11,367 nucleotides of DNA from Candidatus Sumerlaeota bacterium. Lineage in GTDB: Bacteria > Sumerlaeota > Sumerlaeia > MWCT01 > JAGHBZ01. The position numbers and the translations under genes are program-made. This document shows, piece by piece, positions 1 through 5,426 of this stretch (positions are counted from its first letter, which is position 1; every line of letters begins with the position of its first letter). The stretch covers positions 1 through 11,367 of the forward strand of contig JAGHBZ010000145.1 in NCBI GenBank assembly GCA_021160705.1, in the 5' to 3' direction. The notes under the pieces were generated by a model, which had not been told where the DNA came from, did no database searches, and saw only the letters and a program-made list of their open reading frames with translations.

Positions 1-2
1 CA

Positions 3-764
3 TATAAACTGTTTGCCCTCATTCCCACACGCATTCATCTATTCGGAGTTGAACCGCCAGCGCGACTCTATCTGGTCGGGAGCGATGGACTGGGTCGCGA
101 TGTCTTCTCACGTTTGCTTGAAGGCTCAAGGATTTCATTATCAGTGGGGCTTATTGGCATATTCATCACACTCACACTCGGTATGATTATTGGCGGAATC
201 GCTGGCTACTTCGGGGGGCTTATTGATACACTGATTATGCGTTTGATTGAGTTTATTCTCTCCATCCCGGGACTTTATCTTATAATAGCACTGCGTGCCA
301 CGTTCCCTGATAACCTGCCATCTGCTCAGATTTATTTGCTTATCGTGATAATACTTGGATTGATTTACTGGGCAGGACCAGGGCGTGTGATTCGTGGAAT
401 GACACTGAGTATCCGCGAGCAACCTTACGTGTTAAGTGCAAAAGCACTGGGGGCGTCCACACTGCGGATTATTATTCGCCACATCATCCCCAACACAATG
501 ACGTTTGTGATTGTAGCTGCTACTGTTTATGTGCCGGCGTATATTTTAGGAGAAGTAGCACTGAGTTTCTTGGGTGTAGGAATCAACGAGCCCTATGCCA
601 GCTGGGGTAATATGCTTCAGCAGGCTCAGGATGTAGTTGTCCTGACCAGTTTCCCCTGGATTCTTGCCCCTGGCGTGCTTATTTTTATCACAGTATTTGC
701 GTTTAATTTTTTAGGTGACGGGCTTCGAGATGCCCTTGACCCTCGGCACGTTTTTCGGCATTAA
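3..764 (+). CDS. ABC transporter permease, OppC/DppC family (5'-partial)
   Basis: This is the C-terminal 253 codons of an inner-membrane permease of an oligopeptide/dipeptide/nickel-type ABC importer (BPD_transp_1 family). The open frame begins at position 3 with no start codon, so the N-terminus and first membrane helix lie outside the window. The fragment opens with a loop ending in GSDGLGRDVFSRLLEGSR, the hallmark segment before helix 2 in OppC/DppC proteins. Hydrophobic helices follow, with a GIAGYFGG segment. The EAA-type coupling loop at nt 417-494 (EQPYVLSAKALGAS...RHIIPN) docks on the ATPase. The end GDGLRDALDPR is also typical of the family. The partner permease and the substrate-binding protein presumably lie upstream. 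The actual substrate (peptide, sugar oligomer or other) cannot be read from the permease. Confidence 0.95.
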   Translation, partial: YKLFALIPTRIHLFGVEPPARLYLVGSDGLGRDVFSRLLEGSRISLSVGLIGIFITLTLGMIIGGIAGYFGGLIDTLIMRLIEFILSIPGLYLIIALRATFPDNLPSAQIYLLIVIILGLIYWAGPGRVIRGMTLSIREQPYVLSAKALGASTLRIIIRHIIPNTMTFVIVAATVYVPAYILGEVALSFLGVGINEPYASWGNMLQQAQDVVVLTSFPWILAPGVLIFITVFAFNFLGDGLRDALDPRHVFRH

Positions 765-881
765 TAGATGATTTGTTTGCGTGGCAATAAACCTTGACTT
801 TCTGCAATATACATTCAGACTATCTTGATTGATTTTATTTATTACTGGAGGTATAGATATTACATTGATTCAGTGTACCGT

Positions 882-1886
882 ATGAACAATACTCTACATA
901 ATGCAGAGAATACGTTGCTTGAAGTTAGAGACCTTCACACTTATTTTTATACATTAGACCGTGTAGTAAGAGCGGTTGATGGTGTCTCATTTAAAATTAA
1001 TGAGCGCCAGACCGTTGGGATTGTTGGCGAATCCGGTTCCGGCAAGACCGTTACTGCGTTATCTATTCTCCGGTTGATTCCTGAACCACCGGGAAAAATC
1101 GTATCGGGAAATATTTTCTTTCGTGGTACCGACTTGCTTGCGTTGTCCCGAAAAAAAGAACTACGAAAAATCCGTGGCAATAAAATCTCAATGATTTTCC
1201 AGGAACCTATGAGCTCTCTTAATCCCGTCTATACTATTGGAAATCAAATCGCTGAAGTACTACAGATACACCGTAATATGACTCGTAGAGAAGCAATGCA
1301 GGAAGCCATCCGATTGCTCGATTTGGTGAAGATTCCTTCTCCACAACAGCGCGCAAGAGAGTATCCTCATCAACTCAGTGGTGGTATGCAACAACGTGCA
1401 ATGATTGCTATGGCACTTGCCTGCCAGCCTGACCTGCTTATCGCAGATGAGCCGACTACCGCACTTGATGTCACTGTTCAGGCACAGATTCTTGAGCTTA
1501 TGGAAGAACTCCAGCAAAAGTTTCAGACCGCTATTTTGATGATAACACATAACTTTGGCATTATTGCAGAGATTGCCGATACGGTGCTGGTTATGTATGC
1601 CGGTATGATTGTTGAGCAGGCAATGACCACGGAATTATACGATAACCCCCTGCATCCGTATACCAGATTATTGCTACGTTCGTTGCCCAATCTGGAACAA
1701 GTAGCAGAGGAGAACGACCTGCCAACAATTGAAGGTACCGTGCCTGACCCGTCGGACTATCCATCCGGGTGTAGGTTTCATCCGCGTTGTCCTTTAATGA
1801 CCGAAGAATGCGTCAGGGAGACTCCTGAGCTTATTGAGGTTTCCGATGGACATTTCGTCCGCTGTATTTATTGGGATAAATTTTAA
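882..1886 (+). CDS. ABC transporter ATP-binding protein, OppD/DppD family
   Basis: This cytoplasmic ATPase of 334 residues powers the importer whose permease precedes it. Counting from ATG 882: Walker A GESGSGKT at 49-56, Q-loop Q107, signature LSGGM at 165-169, Walker B LLIADEP at 185-191, and switch His 223. The His is followed by Asn rather than the usual Asp (THN, not THD). The C-terminal oligopeptide/dipeptide extension is complete and carries four cysteines (about 297, 303, 310 and 328) in GCRFHPRCP...C...C. In some OppD proteins this extension is reported to hold a 4Fe-4S cluster. The start is uncertain. ATG 882 gives a standard N-terminus ([11 protein letters not shown] follows soon after) but has no ribosome site close by. 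The only good one, GGAGG at 847-851, would suit an in-frame ATT at 864. The frame stays open up to a TTG at 825. No OppF-type second ATPase follows. Confidence 0.95.
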   Translation: MNNTLHNAENTLLEVRDLHTYFYTLDRVVRAVDGVSFKINERQTVGIVGESGSGKTVTALSILRLIPEPPGKIVSGNIFFRGTDLLALSRKKELRKIRGNKISMIFQEPMSSLNPVYTIGNQIAEVLQIHRNMTRREAMQEAIRLLDLVKIPSPQQRAREYPHQLSGGMQQRAMIAMALACQPDLLIADEPTTALDVTVQAQILELMEELQQKFQTAILMITHNFGIIAEIADTVLVMYAGMIVEQAMTTELYDNPLHPYTRLLLRSLPNLEQVAEENDLPTIEGTVPDPSDYPSGCRFHPRCPLMTEECVRETPELIEVSDGHFVRCIYWDKF

Positions 1887-1902
1887 CGAGGGTGATTAAA
1901 CT

Positions 1903-2580
1903 ATGAAACTTGACTTAAGTAAGTATGACCCACTACGAAAAGACATCACGCGTCTTCTGCGCAACGCCATCATTCGCGGTGAGCTTTCGCCGGGCGAACG
2001 CCTGATTGAACCAGAGATTGCCGATAAACTCGGCGTTAGCCGTACCCCTGTACGCGAAGCGCTCCTTAAACTTGAATCTGAAGGGTTTGTTAAATTTATT
2101 CCTCGCAAAGGCGCTGTGGTAGCCCCATACTCTATTAAAGATGTGAGTGAAATCTATGAACTCCTGATTGAGCTTGAATCTCTGGCTGCAAAGAAAGCTA
2201 CTCCTTTTATGACGCCTGAACACCTGGAGCAGATTATCTCCCTTGAACAAAGATTTGAAAATGCTACTGACCATATGGAAAAAAGTGAAGCAAATAGCGC
2301 TTTCCATCAGTATTATATTAACCTTTGTGGCAACGAGCTTCTCCGCGATATTGTGAGCAGCTTGAATCAAAAATTAGACCGCTATCGTATGCTTGTTTTT
2401 GCCGATAGACGCAGAGTCTCTTCTGGTCTACTTGAGCACAAAAAAATTATTGAATCTTTTCAGAAAAAAAATGCATCGCTTGTTGCTCGTCTGGTCAGAC
2501 GTCATCTGGATGCCTCAAGAAAAACCCTTATCTCTACTCTCAAAAAAATTAAGCTGGAAGGTGGAAATGTAGAGGATTAG
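1903..2580 (+). CDS. GntR-family transcriptional regulator, FadR/FCD subfamily
   Basis: This 225-residue DNA-binding regulator has an N-terminal winged helix (about 8-76), with IIRGELSPGERLIEPEIADK and GVSRTPVREALLKLESEGFV typical of GntR proteins. A C-terminal all-helical FCD ligand-binding domain follows (about 80-212). The FCD metal-site positions appear as N131, H135 (AFH), H179 (LEH) and H201 (RRH). Asn at the first position replaces the more usual Asp, which some members tolerate. The gene starts 16 nt after the ATPase stop behind a GAGGGTGA ribosome site, so it is probably transcribed with the transporter. FCD regulators commonly repress neighbouring uptake or catabolic genes until a carboxylate-type ligand binds, so control of this operon is a reasonable inference. 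The ligand is unknown and no operator was identified. Confidence 0.93.
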   Translation: MKLDLSKYDPLRKDITRLLRNAIIRGELSPGERLIEPEIADKLGVSRTPVREALLKLESEGFVKFIPRKGAVVAPYSIKDVSEIYELLIELESLAAKKATPFMTPEHLEQIISLEQRFENATDHMEKSEANSAFHQYYINLCGNELLRDIVSSLNQKLDRYRMLVFADRRRVSSGLLEHKKIIESFQKKNASLVARLVRRHLDASRKTLISTLKKIKLEGGNVED

Positions 2581-2631
2581 AATTGAGTACACTTTTACTA
2601 TACTATCTTTAGATGAAAAAGGAGTGAAGCT

Positions 2632-4290
2632 ATGAATAAAAAAACGGTCATAATATTGATTGTTGTAATGTTTTTTGCGGTATTAACTTCGGTCTCCATA
2701 GCTCAGAAGTATTTACAACCTCTCAAAGGGACGGTTTTTTGTTTAGACCCTGGTTCAGGTGGTGAACTCTATTATGGGAGCGATAAAGATGAAGTGGCAA
2801 ATGCCAAACTGCGCGCTATTGAAGCTAAAGCTAATTTGCGAATCGCACTCTTTCTTAAATACTATCTGGAGGATGCAGGTGCCAAAGTTATTCTTACCCG
2901 CTCTACTCATACTCCACCGTTCCCGAATTCCGGGGAAAAAGCAAAGATTTGCCAATCATCCGGCGCTAATTTTTTCATCGGTATTCATCATAACTATAGT
3001 CGCGACAGCTCTGTGAACTACATATCTTGTATTGTCAAGCAAGACGCTGATAAGGATACTGTTGCGTTAGCTACTTCTTTATCCCAGCAACTCTCAGCGG
3101 ACCTCAATCTCGAGAACCTTGGGTTGAGCCGGGATAAGCTTGAGATTTTTAAGTATCTTAACACACCTGCTGTGGTGTTATCTGTTGGGTTTCTTACCAA
3201 TAAAAAGTTTCGTCGGTTTGAAGAAAAACTTGAACATAATCACAACATTGCCCTGTCCATATTTAAGGGGATTTTAAATTTTTATGAAAGACAAAAAGTC
3301 ATCGTAATGCCACCAGCCACACCCACTCCACAACCTACATTGCAAGGGTTGCCTCCGCTCTTCCCGATAAGAACGCCGACAGAAACACCCATTGCCAAGA
3401 TTACACCTGTATCCACTCCAGCGTTGCCAGTTCGCACACCTATTGCAACCACACTTAAACCTTTACGCCTGACACCTGTTCCCACACCAGCACCACTCAC
3501 AGCCCTGACCCCCACTCCTGTTACTCCACTACGCCCTATCAAAGAAATTGTTTCTAAACCTACTGCACCTTTTGCCCCCCCATTTCTAAATCCTGTTGAT
3601 GGATATATTGACCAGACCTGGCTTTACGGCGAAAAGTGGGGTAATTGGCCATTAAAATATGGAATTTCATTTAATGTCGACCCCGGCACAACAGTTAAGG
3701 CTATTGCTGATGGTGAGGTCTTAGAAGCCGATGACTCCGGTAATCCCGGTCTCTTGAGTCCCTATCCTAATTATGTCCTGATTAAACATAATGACAAAAT
3801 TAACAACAAAGAAGTGTATTCTCTTTATGCACAATTGGCTTCCATTACTGTCAAGAAAGGCGATAAGGTTCAGGCTGGCGATAAGATTGGCACCACTGGC
3901 GAACCTTTTGCATCTTCTAACAATCGCTCCACTGAGTTTGAGTTTGAAATACGTATCGGTGGTCCCACTCAGGAGTACGTGCAGAACCCTGAGCTATTTA
4001 TCAAGCATATCGGTGAACCTACAGGGTGCATTATTGGGCGGATTGTGGACGCCAATAATAATCCCATCCCGGGACTGAGAATCACCGGAGTTACAAAGCC
4101 ATTGTATTGCGCCCCTTATTCGTTTTCAATGACGTACGGTGAAGGAGTGAACAGCACTGAAAGGTGGAATGAAAATTTCGCTATTTGCGACGTCTACCCA
4201 GGCGAATATGTGCTTAATGCTCAGTCGGCAACTAAAAAAGTGGTGGTTGAGCCAAATATGGTTACGGTTGTTATCTGGACAATTGAATAA
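2632..4290 (+). CDS. Secreted Amidase_3-like / M23-like fusion, probable double pseudoenzyme
   Basis: The 552-residue protein starts with a signal peptide (hydrophobic 5-24, possible cleavage after SIA at 22-24) and has a good ribosome site (AAAGGAG, 7 nt before ATG). Domain 1 (about 30-220) follows N-acetylmuramoyl-L-alanine amidase type 3: LDPGSGG, E64, the ILTR strand, IGIHHN with H119, and [12 protein letters not shown]. In active enzymes the first motif is GHGG and the last has a Glu (E-x-GF); here these are S42 and S184. A Thr/Pro-rich linker (222-318) leads to an M23/LytM-like beta domain (about 319-457). There the metal and catalytic positions are K342 (His), S346 (Asp), Q401 (His of YAHL), and E435 and E437 (HxH). 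The tail (464-552) resembles a carboxypeptidase-regulatory-like beta sandwich ([18 protein letters not shown]) with Cys 493 and 519. The folds seem intact and the reading frame is clean, so this is probably a wall-binding or amidase-regulating protein and not a decayed gene. Confidence 0.85.
   Translation: MNKKTVIILIVVMFFAVLTSVSIAQKYLQPLKGTVFCLDPGSGGELYYGSDKDEVANAKLRAIEAKANLRIALFLKYYLEDAGAKVILTRSTHTPPFPNSGEKAKICQSSGANFFIGIHHNYSRDSSVNYISCIVKQDADKDTVALATSLSQQLSADLNLENLGLSRDKLEIFKYLNTPAVVLSVGFLTNKKFRRFEEKLEHNHNIALSIFKGILNFYERQKVIVMPPATPTPQPTLQGLPPLFPIRTPTETPIAKITPVSTPALPVRTPIATTLKPLRLTPVPTPAPLTALTPTPVTPLRPIKEIVSKPTAPFAPPFLNPVDGYIDQTWLYGEKWGNWPLKYGISFNVDPGTTVKAIADGEVLEADDSGNPGLLSPYPNYVLIKHNDKINNKEVYSLYAQLASITVKKGDKVQAGDKIGTTGEPFASSNNRSTEFEFEIRIGGPTQEYVQNPELFIKHIGEPTGCIIGRIVDANNNPIPGLRITGVTKPLYCAPYSFSMTYGEGVNSTERWNENFAICDVYPGEYVLNAQSATKKVVVEPNMVTVVIWTIE
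3295..3585 (+). repeat. Thr/Pro-rich linker-coding segment
   Basis: This stretch inside the hydrolase-like gene encodes about 97 residues rich in TP, TPTP, APL and PVTP units, between the amidase-like and M23-like domains. Repeat units are irregular and codons vary, which suggests long-standing selection for composition and not recent slippage. Such linkers usually span cell-wall layers or separate surface domains. Confidence 0.85.
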
Positions 4291-4307
4291 TAACCAAAGA
4301 AAAAGCA

Positions 4308-4688
4308 ATGGCAGAACACAAAAAAATTGAGATTAGAGTGGCAGGGTTAACAGTGGAGGCAATCTTAAATGAGTCAAAATCAGCTCAGGCTGTTTTCTCA
4401 GCGTTACCCATCACTGGCTCTGTCAATACCTGGGGAGATGAGATATATTTTTCTACATCGCTTAATCTGCCACCAGAGGACCCAAAAGAAGTAGTCGAAC
4501 TCGGAGATATTGGCTACTGGCAACCCGGCAAAGCTATTTGTTTATTCTTTGGACTAACGCCCATAAGCACCAGAGACGAGATTCGACCAGCCAGTCCGGT
4601 TAATATCATCGGGAAAATCATCGGCGACGCTAAGGTTCTGAAAAAAGCTAAAGATGGCGACAAAATTGAAATCTATCGAGCAGAATAA
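4308..4688 (+). CDS. Cyclophilin-like fold protein (DUF369/TM1367-like)
   Basis: This 126-residue protein has no signal peptide and is probably cytoplasmic. The middle of the sequence matches the cyclophilin-like family typified by TM1367/MTH235: [17 protein letters not shown], then [21 protein letters not shown], then [15 protein letters not shown], with the usual length of about 120-130 residues. Members adopt a cyclophilin-like beta barrel but lack the established prolyl-isomerase active site, and their function is unknown. The gene starts 17 nt after the hydrolase-like gene with only a weak A-rich ribosome site, so translation probably depends on the shared transcript. A role in folding or handling the proline-rich secreted neighbour is tempting, but the two proteins would be in different compartments. 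Family assignment is firm; function is not. Confidence 0.85.
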   Translation: MAEHKKIEIRVAGLTVEAILNESKSAQAVFSALPITGSVNTWGDEIYFSTSLNLPPEDPKEVVELGDIGYWQPGKAICLFFGLTPISTRDEIRPASPVNIIGKIIGDAKVLKKAKDGDKIEIYRAE

Positions 4689-4830
4689 TGTCAATCTGGC
4701 GTAACTCCGCTCCACTAATTTATTTTTGAGGCGCTTATACAACTTGCTCTTATTAGATAAAAAACGCTCTGTCAAAGATAAAATCTGTGCGTAAAATGAT
4801 TATTTTGTAGTAACACAGTGCTTTTGCCAT

Positions 4831-4872
4831 AAAATAAAAAACCCTCAGCACCATTTCAGAACTCTGCTGAGG
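4831..4872 (-). terminator. Rho-independent terminator, minus direction
   Basis: The arms CCTCAGCA (4843-4850) and TGCTGAGG (4865-4872) form a perfect 8-bp stem with a 14-nt loop. On the plus strand the stem is preceded by an A-rich run (4831-4841), so on the minus strand it is followed by a T tract (GTTTTTTATTTT). On the plus strand no T run follows. It would therefore stop leftward transcription, most likely from the glycosyltransferase gene ending at 5427. Confidence 0.65.
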
Positions 4873-4903
4873 AACTCTAAGAACTAAAATTGATGGTACA
4901 GAG

Positions 4904-4925
4904 CAGGAGAGATTGTTATCTCCTG
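4904..4925. repeat. Hairpin CAGGAGA / TCTCCTG
   Basis: A perfect 7-bp inverted repeat with an 8-nt loop. The left arm sits within GAGCAGGAGA, which occurs again at 4974-4983. No T tract follows, so it is not a standard terminator. Confidence 0.5.
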
Positions 4926-4974
4926 ACTTCCTGGTCTCCTTATAGAAAAAGAATATTTATAAGGAATCCAGTAG

Positions 4975-5009
4975 AGCAGGAGAACTCTGAATTAGTAAGA
5001 TTTCCTGCT
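4975..5009. repeat. Hairpin AGCAGGA / TCCTGCT
   Basis: A perfect 7-bp inverted repeat (4975-4981 with 5003-5009), extendable by one G-T pair, around a loop of about 20 nt. It shares its left arm with the hairpin at 4904. The two could compete for pairing partners in a transcript. Confidence 0.45.
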
Positions 5010-5042
5010 TCAATCAGAAAGAAAAATTTAATACTATGGGAT

Positions 5043-5063
5043 GTTTTCAACAAAGCAGAAAAC
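5043..5063. repeat. A/T-rich hairpin upstream of small membrane protein gene
   Basis: GTTTTC (5043-5048) pairs with GAAAAC (5058-5063) around a 9-nt loop. It ends 13 nt before the ribosome site of the next gene. The weak stem may be chance; a poor -10-like TACTAT lies at 5032-5037 just upstream. Confidence 0.3.
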
Positions 5064-5076
5064 AATTAATGGCTAC

Positions 5077-5084
5077 AGGAGGTG
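5077..5084 (+). promoter_or_regulatory. Very strong ribosome binding site
   Basis: AGGAGGTG is a full match to the 16S anti-Shine-Dalgarno sequence. It lies 9 nt before ATG 5094 but only touches GTG 5082 and ATG 5085, so it selects ATG 5094 as the start of the small membrane protein gene. It is the best ribosome site in the window. Confidence 0.75.
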
Positions 5085-5093
5085 ATGAAGAAA

Positions 5094-5366
5094 ATGCAGT
5101 TTAAAGATGTCTATACCAGGATAATTCTGACGATTATCGCAATCTGCCTGATAGCACTTGTTCTTCAAACCGGGCTTGATGTATTTACCAGCTCCGCTAA
5201 CGCACGACTTCCTAAACATAAGGGACCCAAAGTGGATGTATTCCCCATTGCGAGTATTCCAGCTGAAGATATTCAGCAGGTCATTACTCTTGGCGACCAG
5301 CACACTTTTATCCTCCAGCTCAAAGACGGCGTCAAAGTATTCCGTGTCGACTACGTCCGGGACTAA
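5094..5366 (+). CDS. Small single-pass membrane protein of unknown function
   Basis: This is a 90-residue protein. A short cytoplasmic head (MQFKDVYTR) is followed by one hydrophobic helix (about 10-28, IILTIIAICLIALVL). The remaining roughly 60 residues should face outward; they include LPKHKGPKVDVFPIASIP and a small beta-rich end (HTFILQLKDGVKVFRVDYVRD). The positively charged start and uncleaved-looking helix suggest an N-in anchor. No catalytic motif is visible and no family is recognised. The perfect ribosome site and protein-like composition argue that it is real. It converges on the glycosyltransferase gene, with 60 nt between the stop codons, and no plus-strand terminator is visible after it. 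Confidence 0.75.
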   Translation: MQFKDVYTRIILTIIAICLIALVLQTGLDVFTSSANARLPKHKGPKVDVFPIASIPAEDIQQVITLGDQHTFILQLKDGVKVFRVDYVRD

Positions 5367-5426
5367 CTTTGGCGATTCAACTCTTACTGATATAAGATTG
5401 ATTAGAAATTTAGAAACATTGAGTGG

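Larger units (their letters stand above)
4689..5093. other. Gene-free region with several hairpins
   Basis: No convincing coding sequence is seen in these 405 nt. The first 140 nt are A/T-rich and featureless to the eye. From about 4831 there are four inverted repeats in a row, three of them sharing AGCAGGA/CTGC-type sequence. The last lies just before the ribosome site of the next gene. The area could be a structured 5' leader, a small RNA, or simply a terminator plus promoter region. No known riboswitch or T-box core was recognised. Confidence 0.5.

Noticed and set aside
1933..2370. 145-codon minus-strand frame across the GntR gene
   Set aside because: It is fully inside a well-recognised regulator gene on the other strand and has no recognisable motif.
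2581..2631. Promoter before the pseudo-hydrolase gene (TTGAGT with TATACT or TATCTT)
   Set aside because: Spacings of 10 and 15 nt fit poorly; the evidence is too weak to list as a feature.
3282..3542. Minus-strand open frame rich in Gly and Val
   Set aside because: It is the reverse reading of the Thr/Pro linker codons in the pseudo-hydrolase gene.
2632..4290. Active zinc amidase or endopeptidase
   Set aside because: One zinc ligand and the catalytic Glu of the amidase, and all five M23 key positions, are replaced, so I do not call it an active hydrolase.
4843..4872. Hairpin as a terminator for the cyclophilin-like gene on the plus strand
   Set aside because: No T run follows the stem on the plus strand; the A run precedes it, so only the minus direction fits. 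No other plus-strand terminator was found.
4831..5084. T-box or known metabolite riboswitch
   Set aside because: The T-box core and other riboswitch cores I know are absent; only simple hairpins are seen.
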